This document shows, in pieces, positions 48,096 to 56,958 of a DNA stretch of 64,000 nucleotides. Location of the stretch: the NCBI GenBank assembly GCA_023460035.1, contig JAEWRN010000021.1, positions 1 to 64,000 on the forward strand. Direction: 5' to 3'. A program made the translations under genes and the position numbers. The notes under the pieces were generated by a model. That model had not been told where the DNA came from. It worked only from the letters and a program-made list of their open reading frames with translations, and did no database searches. This stretch comes from Bacillota bacterium. GTDB taxonomy: Bacteria > Bacillota > Clostridia > Oscillospirales > Ruminococcaceae. Numbering within the stretch: position 1 is the stretch's first letter; the number at the start of each line of letters is the position of its first letter.

Positions 48096-50531
48096 TCACC
48101 CCATTATCGCTTTAATGGTCACAGTGCTGCCGGCCGGTGCGGGCGGCACAACACCATTTTTGCAAGGCACCCCGTCTGCCAGCAGCTCGCGCACGCCCTT
48201 TTGCACCCCGGCGGTGTTGTCCACCTCGACCACATACACCGCGCCGCGGTAACGGCGGGTTGCGGTAAAGCCCTTCAGTGAAGAGGGGATGCACGGGTCA
48301 ATGCGCAGGCCGTCCATCGTGGGCTGAATGCCCAGAATATACTGGCTCACGTTGACAAACGTCCAGGCCGCGGTACCGGTAAGCCAGCTGTTTTTCGCTT
48401 CGCCAAAGGTGGCGGCGTCACAGCCGGCAATCATCTGGCTGTACACATACGGCTCGGTGCGGTGAATTTCGCTCAAATCCTCAATATAGGCCGGGCAGGT
48501 GCGGCGGTAAATTTCAAACGCGCGGTCACCGTGGCCCAGCACGGTCTCGGCACAGGACACCCACGGGTTGTTGTGGCAGAAGATACCGGCGTTCTCTTTG
48601 TATCCCGGCGGGTAGCTGGACACTTCGCCCAGCCGCGGCTGGTAGTGGGTGTAGGCGGGTTGCAGCAGCACAATGCCGTACTTGGTGTCAAGGCGGGCTT
48701 TCACACTGGCAAGGGCTTTTTCGGCTTCGCCGGTTTCTTTGCCAATGCCGGCCATCACGCAAAAGCCCTGCGGCTCAATAAAAATCTGCCCCTCGTCACA
48801 GGTGTGGCTGCCAATCGGCGCGCCAAAGGCATCATAGGCGCGCATAAACCAATCGCCGTCCCAGCCGGCACTCAAGGTGGCTGCCGTCATCCGCTCTACT
48901 GCGCGCTGCGCGCCGGCGGCCTCTTCGTCAAGGCCCAGCCGGGCGCAAAGGTCGGCGTACTCGGTGCCATATTTCACAAACATACCGGCAATGAACACAC
49001 TTTCGGCCACGGGGCCCTCGCTGGGGCCGGTGGTCTGGAAGCTTTCGCCCGGCTGCTCGGAAAAGCAGTTGAGGTTCAAACAGTCGTTCCAGTCCGCGCG
49101 GCCGATCAGCGGCAGGTCGTGCGGGCCAAGGTGGGTCAGGGTGTAGGTAAAGCTGCGGCGCAGATGCTCCATCAGCGGGGCGGCCAGCGTATCGTCGTTG
49201 TCAAAGGCGACCTGCTCGTTTAAAATCGAAAGGTCCCCGGTCTCGCGCAAATAGGCGCAGGTGCCGGCAATCAGCCACAGCGGGTCATCGTTGAAGCCGC
49301 TGCCCACCGCAAGGTTGCCCTTTTTGGTGAGCGGCTGGTACTGGTGGTAGGCGCTGCCGTCCTCAAACTGGGTGGCGGCGATGTCCAAAATGCGCTGCCG
49401 GGCGCGCTCGGGTACCATGTGTACAAAGCCAAGCAGGTCCTGGCACGAATCGCGGAAACCCATGCCGCGGCCGGTGCCGCTTTCAAAGTAGCTGGCGCTG
49501 CGGCTCATATTAAAGGTGACCATGCACTGGTACTGGTGCCAGATATTCACCATGCGGTCCAGCTTTTCTTCGCCCGAGTGCAGCTGCAACCCGCCCAAAA
49601 GGCTGTTCCACTGGTCGGCCAGTGCGGCTAGCGCGGCGTCTACCGCCTCGTCGGTCGCATAGCGCGCCATCATGGCTTTGGCGCGGGTTTTGTTGATGAC
49701 GCCCGGCGCCGCCCATTTGTCGGCGTGCGGGTTTTCAAGGTAGCCAAGGCCAAAAATAATGCTGCGCTGCTGCCCAGGGGCTAGAGTGACATGGATGTGG
49801 TGCGCGCCAATGGGCGCCCAGCCGTGTGCCACGCTGCCGGTGCACTGCCCGTGCTCGACTGCCTCGGGGTTTGCCATGCCGCGGTAAGGCCCGCAGAAGG
49901 CGTCGCGCGAGGTGTCGAACCCGTCAATTTCGCTGTTCGTCCAAAACACGGCGTAATGGTCGCGCCGCTCGCGGTATTCGGTTTTATGGTAGATGGCACT
50001 GCCCTCTACCTCTACTTCGCCAATGCTGTAGTTGCGCTGAAAATTATTGGCGTCGTCCAGCGCGTCCCACAGGCAAAACTCCACAAAGCTGAACAGGTCC
50101 AGCTCTTTCGTCACGGCGCTGTCGTTGTGCAGCACCAGCCGGTTAATCTCGCAGGCGTCGCCCTTGGGCACAAACAACTGCTGGGTGGCGCGCACGCCGC
50201 CCTTTTCGCCCTCGATCACCGTGTAGCCCAGCCCGTGGCGGCAGGTGTACTGGTCGAGCGGGGTCTGGGTGGGCTGCCAGCCGGGGTTCCAGATGGCGTC
50301 GCCGTCTTTAATGTAAAAATAACGGCCCCCCTGGTCCAGAGGGCTGTTGTTGTACCGGTAGCGTGTCAGCCGCAACAGGCGGGCGTCGCGGTAAAAGCTG
50401 TACCCGCCGGCGGTGTTCGAAACCAGACTGAAAAAATCTTCGCTGCCGAGGTAGTTAATCCAGGGCAGCGGCGTCATAGGTGTCTCAATGACATACTCCC
50501 GTTTTTCGTCGTCGAAATGGCCATACTTCAT
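48096..50531 (-). CDS. GH94 cellobiose phosphorylase family enzyme
   Basis: An 811-residue GH94 phosphorylase, the length of cellobiose phosphorylase. Markers are MKYGHFDDEKREYVIETPMTPLPWINYLG at the start, FYIKDGD, ESGTGRGMGFRDSCQDLLGF, and the catalytic aspartate in GRADWNDCLNL. It splits cellobiose or a related beta-glucoside with phosphate into glucose-1-phosphate and glucose, which saves ATP for an anaerobe. The exact linkage is unsure, since laminaribiose and chitobiose enzymes share the fold. The ATG at 50531 has AGGGGGATC upstream; the longer frame crosses the operator. It is first in the GH94-GH1 operon and divergent from the LacI gene. Confidence 0.93.
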   Translation of the reverse strand: MKYGHFDDEKREYVIETPMTPLPWINYLGSEDFFSLVSNTAGGYSFYRDARLLRLTRYRYNNSPLDQGGRYFYIKDGDAIWNPGWQPTQTPLDQYTCRHGLGYTVIEGEKGGVRATQQLFVPKGDACEINRLVLHNDSAVTKELDLFSFVEFCLWDALDDANNFQRNYSIGEVEVEGSAIYHKTEYRERRDHYAVFWTNSEIDGFDTSRDAFCGPYRGMANPEAVEHGQCTGSVAHGWAPIGAHHIHVTLAPGQQRSIIFGLGYLENPHADKWAAPGVINKTRAKAMMARYATDEAVDAALAALADQWNSLLGGLQLHSGEEKLDRMVNIWHQYQCMVTFNMSRSASYFESGTGRGMGFRDSCQDLLGFVHMVPERARQRILDIAATQFEDGSAYHQYQPLTKKGNLAVGSGFNDDPLWLIAGTCAYLRETGDLSILNEQVAFDNDDTLAAPLMEHLRRSFTYTLTHLGPHDLPLIGRADWNDCLNLNCFSEQPGESFQTTGPSEGPVAESVFIAGMFVKYGTEYADLCARLGLDEEAAGAQRAVERMTAATLSAGWDGDWFMRAYDAFGAPIGSHTCDEGQIFIEPQGFCVMAGIGKETGEAEKALASVKARLDTKYGIVLLQPAYTHYQPRLGEVSSYPPGYKENAGIFCHNNPWVSCAETVLGHGDRAFEIYRRTCPAYIEDLSEIHRTEPYVYSQMIAGCDAATFGEAKNSWLTGTAAWTFVNVSQYILGIQPTMDGLRIDPCIPSSLKGFTATRRYRGAVYVVEVDNTAGVQKGVRELLADGVPCKNGVVPPAPAGSTVTIKAIMG

Positions 50532-50579
50532 TCCAAAGATCCCCCTTGATCCGCCTCTCACAAGCGAAAGGCATGTTTT

Positions 50580-50594
50580 GCGAAAACGTTTAAG
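50580..50594 (-). promoter_or_regulatory. LacI-type operator in the leader of the GH94-GH1 operon
   Basis: GCGAAAACGTTTAAG is nearly identical to the site at 50921 and matches the AAACGTTT core of LacI-family operators. It lies downstream of a likely minus-strand promoter (TTGCTT about 50648, TATATC about 50627, 16 bases apart), a roadblock position. The AT-rich stretch 50660-50900 has no gene. Confidence 0.75.
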
Positions 50595-50920
50595 ACCAAG
50601 AAGAATCGACCCTTGGATACATATAGATATAGCGCATTTAGGGCAAAAAAGCAACAGTTAATGCAAAAAAAGCGGAAATATCTTGAAAAATGAACTGCAT
50701 ACCCCACATAAATACCATGTAATGGAAATTAACAAAGTTTTAAAACATAAGCAAATATTAATCGATTTCGTCATTGCGAGGTGATTCTAACGAAAATTAA
50801 CATTCGAAATGCACATAATTGGCAAAGTTAGTATAGGCAAAGTGCCAAAACTGAACATTATAAACAAATTTGTTACCGGAAAGGCTTGTATTTTCGAGCG
50901 ATATAGGCTATATTGAACTT

Positions 50921-50993
50921 GCGAAAACGTTTTAGGCCTTTGCTTTGCGGAATTCCTCTTTTCCTGTATAATACAGTTCAGAAAACGATTAAA
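50921..50993 (+). promoter_or_regulatory. operator and promoter of the LacI gene
   Basis: GCGAAAACGTTTTAG (50921-50935) is a second LacI-type operator. It precedes TTGCGG (50945-50950) and TATAAT (50967-50972), spaced by 16 bases. A weaker third half-site AGAAAACGATTAAA lies at 50980-50993, just after the transcript start. The regulator probably controls itself and both flanking operons. Confidence 0.75.
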
Positions 50994-51030
50994 ATCCGGG
51001 GTAGGCCGGAATGCAGGGGGACTTCCGATT

Positions 51031-52038
51031 ATGGTATCGATCAAAGACATCGCCGCGCGGTGCGGCGTTTCAGTGGCCACCGTGAGCAAAGCGCTCAACG
51101 GCCACACGGATGTAAGCGCGTCTACGCGAACAGCTGTTCGAAAAGCTGCGTCTGACATGGGGTACTTGCCCAATTCGGCGGCGCGCGCGCTTAAGACCCG
51201 CCGCACGTATAACCTTGGCGTCCTGTTTGTGGATGACCGGCAAAGCGGGCTGGCACATGAGTACTTTTCCGGTTTGCTGGACAGCTTCAAGGTGGAGGCT
51301 GAATCGCATGGTTATGACATTACCTTTATTAACCGCAACGTGGGCGGCCGGCGCACCTCTTATTTAGAGCACTGCCGTTACCGCTGCGTGGACGGGGCGC
51401 TGATTGCCAGTGTGAATTTCAGCGACCCGGAGGTTCTTGAGCTGCTGGGCAGCAACTTACCGGTCGTCACCATCGACCACACGTTCAACAATCGCACCTC
51501 TATTTTGTCCGACAACTTTGACGGCATCCGCGCGCTGGTGCAGCATATTTATGAGATGGGCCACCGCAGGATTGCCTTTATCCACGGCGAAAACACTTCG
51601 GTCACCGAAAGCCGAATGACCGGGTTTTACCGCACCTGTTACGACCTTGGCATTGAAGTGCCCGACGAGTATGTGTGCGAGGGCGTGTACCACGACTTCA
51701 GCACCTGTGCACAGCGCACACGCGAGTTGATGGCACTCAAAGAGCCGCCGACCTGTATTTTATTCCCTGATGACTTTTCTGCGCTGGGCGGGTACAATGC
51801 CCTCGCGGAAATGGGGCTCAAAATCCCGCAGGATATCAGCGTGGCGGGCTATGACGGCATTTTGCTGTCGCAGCTGATTATGCCGACACTCGCAACCTAC
51901 CGGCAAAACACCGCGGCGCTGGGCAAAAACGCAGCCCGGCAGCTGATTGATTTGATTGAGCAGCCCCGCATTACGCTGCCCGAGTGTATCACCGTCCATG
52001 GAGAGCTTCTGGAAGGAGGTTCTGTGGCACGGCGATAA
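51031..52038 (+). CDS. LacI family regulator of the cello-oligosaccharide locus
   Basis: A 335-residue repressor with the LacI DNA-binding start VSIKDIAARCGVSVATVSKALNG, the hinge AARALKTRRTYNLGVL, and a periplasmic-binding-like sensor domain with the usual GYDG and TLATYRQNTAALG blocks. AGGGGGAC precedes the ATG. It sits between the divergent GH94-GH1 operon and the ABC importer genes and should respond to a beta-glucoside. It is followed after 85 bases by the binding-protein gene without a clear terminator. Confidence 0.94.
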   Translation: MVSIKDIAARCGVSVATVSKALNGHTDVSASTRTAVRKAASDMGYLPNSAARALKTRRTYNLGVLFVDDRQSGLAHEYFSGLLDSFKVEAESHGYDITFINRNVGGRRTSYLEHCRYRCVDGALIASVNFSDPEVLELLGSNLPVVTIDHTFNNRTSILSDNFDGIRALVQHIYEMGHRRIAFIHGENTSVTESRMTGFYRTCYDLGIEVPDEYVCEGVYHDFSTCAQRTRELMALKEPPTCILFPDDFSALGGYNALAEMGLKIPQDISVAGYDGILLSQLIMPTLATYRQNTAALGKNAARQLIDLIEQPRITLPECITVHGELLEGGSVARR

Positions 52039-52123
52039 CGCCGGTGCCGCATTACTTTCGTCCGCAAGCCAAATGGCTTACTGAATAACACAGACCTAAA
52101 AACCAGAAGGAGGACAGTTTTCT

Positions 52124-53551
52124 ATGAAAAAAGCACTTGCAACGTTTTTGGCGCTCGCAATGGCCGCGGCAATGTTCGCCGGCTGTGGCAGCACGGCATC
52201 CTCTGCACCCGCTGCTTCTGGCAGCACCGGTTCTTCTACCGCAGCACCCGCTGCAGCTGAGGGCAAGGTTCTGAACATCTGGTGCTGGAACGACGAGTTC
52301 CAGGGCCGCTTCAACGACTATTACCCTGAAGTAAAAGAGGTCGCTGAGGACAAATCCACCACAACGCTGAACGACGGCACCATTGTGAAGTGGACCATCA
52401 ACCCCAACGAAAACAACAACTACCAGAACAAGCTCGACGAGGCCCTGCTTGCGCAGGACAGCGCGGCTGCCGACGACAAGATCGACATTTTCCTGGTGGA
52501 AGCCGACTATGCACTGAAATATGTTGACAGCGACTACACGCTGGACGTACAAAAAGACATCGGCCTGACTGCAGATGACATGGCCGACCAGTACCAGTAC
52601 ACCAAAGACATCGTGACCGATTCGAACGGCGCGATTAAGGGCACCACCTGGCAGGCAACCCCGGGCCTGTTCGCTTATCGCCGCTCGATCGCGAAAGACG
52701 TTCTTGGCACCGATGATCCCACCGCCGTACAGGAAGCACTGTCGTCTTGGGATAAGTTTAACGACGTTGCGACGCAGGCCGCTGCCAAGGGCTACAAAAT
52801 GCTCTCCGGCTACGACGATTCGTACCGCGTGTTCTCGAACAACATGTCTGCACCTTGGGTGAATGGCACGACCGTCACCGTCGACCCCGGCATGATGACA
52901 TGGGTTGACCAGACCAAGACCTACACCGATAAGGGCTACAACAACAAGAACAGCCTGTGGTCTGACGGCTGGGCAGCCGATCAGGGCCCTGAAGGCAAAG
53001 TCTTTGGCTTCTTCTACTCCACCTGGGGCATCAACTGGACGCTGATGGGCAACTCCCTTGCCACCCCGGAGGCCGATGGCGGCAAGCTGGAGGTCGGCAA
53101 TGGCGTGTTTGGTGATTACGCGGTCTGCCAGGGCCCCGCTGCTTACTACTGGGGCGGCACCTGGATCTGCGCTGCAAAGGGCACCGACAATGTTGCCACT
53201 GTGCGCGACGTCATGCAGAAGCTGACCTGCGATTCAAGCATCATGAAGAACATCACCGAGGTCACTCAGGATTACACCAACAACCAGACTGCTATGAATG
53301 AGCTCGCAACCACCGACTTCAAGTCGGACTTCCTCGGCGGCCAGAACCATATCGCTCTGTTTGCTGCGGCAGCCCCGAAGATCGACATGAGCAATGCCGG
53401 CCCGTATGACCAGGGCTTGAACGAGAGCTTCCAGACCGCATTCAAAGATTACTTTGACGGCGTGGTGGACATGGACACCGCAAAAGCGAACTTCGAGACC
53501 TCCATCAAGGAGAAATATCCGGAGCTCACCAGTGTGGTATGGCCCGCCTAA
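52124..53551 (+). CDS. ABC sugar-binding lipoprotein
   Basis: A 475-residue extracellular solute-binding protein. The signal peptide ends in MFAGC (C21, lipid anchor). A Ser/Ala/Thr linker follows, then a family 1 sugar-binding fold with VLNIWCWNDEFQGRFNDYYPE at the start, several surface tryptophans and aromatic residues (TWGINWTLMGN, YYWGGTWICA) suited to bind oligosaccharides. Codon bias suggests high expression. AAGGAGGAC precedes the ATG. With the two permeases it forms the importer that feeds GH94 and GH1; cellobiose or cellodextrin as cargo is inferred from them. Confidence 0.93.
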   Translation: MKKALATFLALAMAAAMFAGCGSTASSAPAASGSTGSSTAAPAAAEGKVLNIWCWNDEFQGRFNDYYPEVKEVAEDKSTTTLNDGTIVKWTINPNENNNYQNKLDEALLAQDSAAADDKIDIFLVEADYALKYVDSDYTLDVQKDIGLTADDMADQYQYTKDIVTDSNGAIKGTTWQATPGLFAYRRSIAKDVLGTDDPTAVQEALSSWDKFNDVATQAAAKGYKMLSGYDDSYRVFSNNMSAPWVNGTTVTVDPGMMTWVDQTKTYTDKGYNNKNSLWSDGWAADQGPEGKVFGFFYSTWGINWTLMGNSLATPEADGGKLEVGNGVFGDYAVCQGPAAYYWGGTWICAAKGTDNVATVRDVMQKLTCDSSIMKNITEVTQDYTNNQTAMNELATTDFKSDFLGGQNHIALFAAAAPKIDMSNAGPYDQGLNESFQTAFKDYFDGVVDMDTAKANFETSIKEKYPELTSVVWPA

Positions 53552-53652
53552 GCAGGCTCGATTGTAACACGTAAAATTAAAGAGGAACGGGACGGGCACC
53601 GCCCGCCCCGTTTCCCTGATTTTTAGAAACGTTTTTGAAGGGGGAAAAGCCC

Positions 53653-54621
53653 ATGACGCCCCGTGCGCTCAAATCAAAAAAGCATGGCATCAGCTATGCG
53701 AAATGGGGATACCGGTTTATTGCACCGTTTTTCCTAGTGTTTGCGGTATTTCAGTTGATCCCGCTGCTCTCTACCATCTATTATAGCTTTTTCGAATTTT
53801 ACCGCAGCGGCCTCAAAGAAATTGGCCCTAACTTTGTGGGGCTTGAAAATTACCGTCAGCTTTTTGCAACCGACCTGCCCAAGTATATGGGCAACACGGT
53901 GCTAATGTGGATCATCGGCTTTGTGCCGCAGATCATAATCTCGCTGCTGCTGGCGGCGTGGTTCACCGACATGCGTATCCGCATGCGTGCGCAGGGGTTT
54001 TTAAAAACAGTGATTTACATGCCCAACCTGATCATGGCCTCGGCATTTGCAATGCTGTTCTTTGCGCTGTTTTCAGACAACGGGCCCATCAACTCGCTGC
54101 TTTTGTCCTTTGGGTGGATCTCCGAGCCAATTCGCTATCTGTCGAACGTGTGGACAGTGCGCAGCCTGGTAGGGCTGATGAACTTTTTAATGTGGTTCGG
54201 CAACACGACGATTCTGCTGATGGCGGCAGTGATGGGCGTGGACACCGGGTTGTACGAGGCGGCCGAAATAGACGGCTGTACGTCCAACCAGATGTTCTGG
54301 AAAATCACGATGCCGCTGATCCGGCCGATTTTGGTTTATGTCGTCATCACCTCGATGATTGGCGGCCTGCAGATGTTTGATGTGCCGCAGGTTTTGACCA
54401 ACGGCAAGGGCTCGCCCGACCGTGTGGCCACGACCATCATCATGTATCTCAACAACCACATGTTCAGCAAAAACTATGGCATGGCCGGTGCGGTGTCCGT
54501 GGTGCTGTTTGTCATTAGCGCCATCCTGTGCTTATTCGTCTTTTTCATGCTGACCCGTGAGGATGACGGCCTTACCCGCGCTCAGCGCAAAGAGCTGAAG
54601 AAAAAAGGGGGTAAGGCGTAA
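53653..54621 (+). CDS. ABC sugar transporter permease (MalF-type)
   Basis: A 322-residue permease with six membrane helices and the EAA loop EAAEIDGCTSNQMFWKITMPLI, which contacts the ATPase. The first helix starts at YRFIAPFFLVFAVFQLIPLLSTIYYSFFEF. ATG 53653 has AAGGGGG upstream; a TTG in frame at 53635 overlaps the leader. It overlaps the second permease by one base (TAATG). A LacI-site-like AGAAACGTTTTTG lies in its leader at about 53625. Confidence 0.93.
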   Translation: MTPRALKSKKHGISYAKWGYRFIAPFFLVFAVFQLIPLLSTIYYSFFEFYRSGLKEIGPNFVGLENYRQLFATDLPKYMGNTVLMWIIGFVPQIIISLLLAAWFTDMRIRMRAQGFLKTVIYMPNLIMASAFAMLFFALFSDNGPINSLLLSFGWISEPIRYLSNVWTVRSLVGLMNFLMWFGNTTILLMAAVMGVDTGLYEAAEIDGCTSNQMFWKITMPLIRPILVYVVITSMIGGLQMFDVPQVLTNGKGSPDRVATTIIMYLNNHMFSKNYGMAGAVSVVLFVISAILCLFVFFMLTREDDGLTRAQRKELKKKGGKA

Positions 54622-55484
54622 TGAAAACTCATCACAATGCCCGCGGGGGCAAAGCCTCCGGTGTGCGCCTGGCTCTGCGCTATTTAGTGATGGCGATTCT
54701 GTGCTTTTTATGTCTGTTTTTCTTTTACATTTTGATTATCAACTCCACGCATTCGCACTTTGAAATCCAGCGGGGTTTCTCTTTCTTGCCGGGCAGCTCG
54801 TTCATGATGAACCTGAACAACGTGCTGAACGACGCCAACATTCCGGTCGTGTCAGGTATCCGCAACAGCCTGATTGTCTCTGGTATGACGGCCCTGCTGA
54901 GTGTCTATTTTTCGGCGCTGACGGCCTATGGCATATACGCCTATAACTTTAAATTCAAAAAAGCCGCCTTCACCACCATCATGCTGATCATGATGATGCC
55001 AACCCAAGTGTCCGCCATGGGTTTTGTGCGCCTGATTACTGAGATTGGGCTGAAAGATACGCTGGTCGCATTGTTTTTGCCCAGCATCGCAGCCCCGGTC
55101 GTGTTTTTCTTCATGAAACAGTACATGGAGTCCAACCTGCCGATGGAGATCGTGGAAGCGGCACGCATTGACGGCTGCGGGGAATTTTACACCTTCAACC
55201 GCATCGTGCTGCCCATCATTAAGCCCGCGCTTGCGGTGCAGGCAATCTTCACCTTTGTGGGTGCGTGGAACAACTACTTCCTGCCGGCGCTGGTGATTGA
55301 CAGTGCCAACAAAAAGACGCTGCCTATTTTGATTGCACAGCTGCGCAGTGCCGACTTTTTGAAGTTCGATATGGGCAAGGTTTACATGCTGGTATTTTTG
55401 GCAATTCTGCCGATTATTATCATTTACCTGTTGCTGTCGAAGTTCATCGTGCGCGGAGTCGCCTTGGGCGGCGTCAAGCAGTAA
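54621..55484 (+). CDS. ABC sugar transporter permease (MalG-type)
   Basis: A 287-residue permease with six helices and the EAA loop EAARIDGCGEFYTFNRIVLP. It is the inner-membrane partner of the upstream permease. No ATPase gene follows; in Gram-positive sugar systems of this class a shared MsiK-type ATPase encoded elsewhere usually energises several importers. A strong terminator follows 30 bases later. Confidence 0.93.
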   Translation: MKTHHNARGGKASGVRLALRYLVMAILCFLCLFFFYILIINSTHSHFEIQRGFSFLPGSSFMMNLNNVLNDANIPVVSGIRNSLIVSGMTALLSVYFSALTAYGIYAYNFKFKKAAFTTIMLIMMMPTQVSAMGFVRLITEIGLKDTLVALFLPSIAAPVVFFFMKQYMESNLPMEIVEAARIDGCGEFYTFNRIVLPIIKPALAVQAIFTFVGAWNNYFLPALVIDSANKKTLPILIAQLRSADFLKFDMGKVYMLVFLAILPIIIIYLLLSKFIVRGVALGGVKQ

Positions 55485-55512
55485 CCAGTTTACTACAACA
55501 TCCTTCCTGACG

Positions 55513-55560
55513 CAGAACACCCCGGTGGGCAATCGCCTGCCGGGGTGTTCTGTTTGTTTG
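55513..55560 (+). terminator. terminator of the sugar importer operon
   Basis: CAGAACACCCCGG pairs with CCGGGGTGTTCTG around a 14-base loop, followed by TTTGTTTG. Confidence 0.88.
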
Positions 55561-55938
55561 CCTGCCAGGGCCGGTGTGGGCGGGCGCTGCCGCTGCAAAA
55601 CAGTAAAGCCGAATGGACACTGCGCCGTATTGCACGGGCGGTTCATTCGGCTTTTACTGTTTTTTATTTTGCCGCAAAGGCGGCAAAGGCCCTGTGGCAG
55701 CCCCCAAGCCCTTGCGCAGCCTTTGCGGCACGACCGGCAAAAGGGTGTGCAAAACGCAAAACCCGGTATCTGCCTTCAACGCCTTGCGGGGCAGTACGGG
55801 GCCGCACAAAGTGCGCGTTGCGCTGTGGCATAAAAGGCTGGGGGTTAGTGCAAAGCCACCCCGCGGCCGGCAAAACAACCCTGCGGCCTGCTGACAGGCC
55901 GGACACAGTCCCTTTGCGCCCCCGCTTATAAAAGGGTT
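55561..55938. other. GC-rich spacer with two long hairpins, no gene
   Basis: CAGTAAAGCCGAATG (55601) pairs with its complement at 55644-55659, ahead of TTTTTTATTTT, and is a second terminator-like hairpin. GCCGCAAAGGC (55671-55681) pairs exactly with GCCTTTGCGGC (55719-55729). Frames here give Arg/Pro-rich strings without ribosome sites. Confidence 0.55.
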
Positions 55939-56118
55939 TTACGGCTCTACCGGGCCGACGACGGGCCGGCCGGCAGAATCCAGCAGAGGGGTCAGGCCGC
56001 CGGCATAGCCGCTGGCCACCCAAAAATACTGCACACCGGTTTCGGTGTCCTGCCAGATCTCCTGCGTGGACATGACGCCCTGCGTGTAAATTTTGACAAA
56101 CCGCTTTTCTTTATCCAT
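55939..56118 (-). CDS. DUF6440 family small protein
   Basis: A 59-residue protein, MDKEKRFVKIYTQGVMSTQ at the start, then EIWQDTETGVQYFWVASGYAGGLTPLLD and a C-terminal RPVV. The K-R-F-V-K-x-Y start and the SGYAGGLTPLLD phrase are those of DUF6440 proteins, a small family of unknown role in Firmicutes. AAAAGGAGG precedes the ATG, and the stop of the HAD gene ends three bases before it. It is the last gene of the minus-strand operon 55.9-60.3 kb. Confidence 0.85.
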   Translation of the reverse strand: MDKEKRFVKIYTQGVMSTQEIWQDTETGVQYFWVASGYAGGLTPLLDSAGRPVVGPVEP

Positions 56119-56121
56119 GTG

Positions 56122-56952
56122 CTAGGCCTCCTTTTTTTTGAGCATCTGCACCGACGAAAAGCCCAGCAGCAATTGCAGCACAACACAGGCCCCAATGCCT
56201 GCGCCGTTGCCAGTGAACAAAAAGTAAAACAGGCCAATCAGGCAGGCCAGCATCAGCACCAGCGTAAAGGTGGCAAAGCCGCGGCGCACTTTTTCAGTGT
56301 GGTTCAGCGTGGTCACCAGCGTTTCAATGTCGGCCGGGGCGGCGGCAAAATAACGCGCGCCCGCCTGGGCAAGCTCTTCTTCGCCGCGAAAGCCCCACAG
56401 CACACCGCAGCCCTGTGTCTTGCCGTTTTTGGCGGTGTTGATGTCCACCGCGCTGTCGCCGACATACAGCACTTCATATGGCTGCAGCCCAAGTTCACTA
56501 ATCACCCGCAGCAGGGCGGCGGGGTCCGGCTTGACCAGCGTGCCCTGCTGCCCGGCCACAAAGTCAAATACGCCGGGGAAATAGTCCTGCACGGCCTGCT
56601 TTGTGAATTCGTCCGGCTTGTTGGACACAACGCCAAGGCGAAGGCCCTTTGCCTTTAGCCCGGCAAGCAGCTGCGCAATGCCGGGGTATGGGCCGGTGTT
56701 GTCGTGCAGGTGCGCGCCGTAATATTCGTCAAACAGCTCGGTGGCGCGCCGCACGCTGGGCTCGTCTCGCCCCTCCTCCGGCAGCATGCGCAAAATTAAA
56801 TTGCGCCGCCCGTCGCCCACAAATTGTTTGTAATCCTCTACCGTATGGCCCGGCAGGCCCAGCTTGCTCAAGGCATAATTAGAGGCATCGGCAAGGTCCT
56901 GTATCGTGTTGAGCAGGGTGCCGTCCAGGTCAAAAACAACAGCTTTGATCAT
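56122..56952 (-). CDS. HAD phosphatase (phosphoglycolate phosphatase type) with C-terminal membrane domain
   Basis: 276 residues. Residues 1-215 are a HAD hydrolase with the nucleophile motif VVFDLDGTLLNT, VVSNKPDEF (motif II), KPDPAAL (motif III lysine) and YVGDSAVDINTAKN (motif IV). These are the marks of phosphoglycolate phosphatase-like enzymes. The last 50 residues add two membrane helices (FTLVLMLACLIGLFYFLF and GACVVLQLLLGFSSV), which such soluble enzymes normally lack. The start ATG is at 56952, six bases after the preceding gene. Membrane anchoring next to two PH-domain membrane proteins may be functional. Confidence 0.87.
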   Translation of the reverse strand: MIKAVVFDLDGTLLNTIQDLADASNYALSKLGLPGHTVEDYKQFVGDGRRNLILRMLPEEGRDEPSVRRATELFDEYYGAHLHDNTGPYPGIAQLLAGLKAKGLRLGVVSNKPDEFTKQAVQDYFPGVFDFVAGQQGTLVKPDPAALLRVISELGLQPYEVLYVGDSAVDINTAKNGKTQGCGVLWGFRGEEELAQAGARYFAAAPADIETLVTTLNHTEKVRRGFATFTLVLMLACLIGLFYFLFTGNGAGIGACVVLQLLLGFSSVQMLKKKEA

Positions 56953-56958
56953 CAGAAA

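Noticed and set aside
55561..55930. Several overlapping frames of 90-130 codons
   Set aside because: They cover hairpin-rich spacer, give Arg/Pro-rich products and lack ribosome sites.
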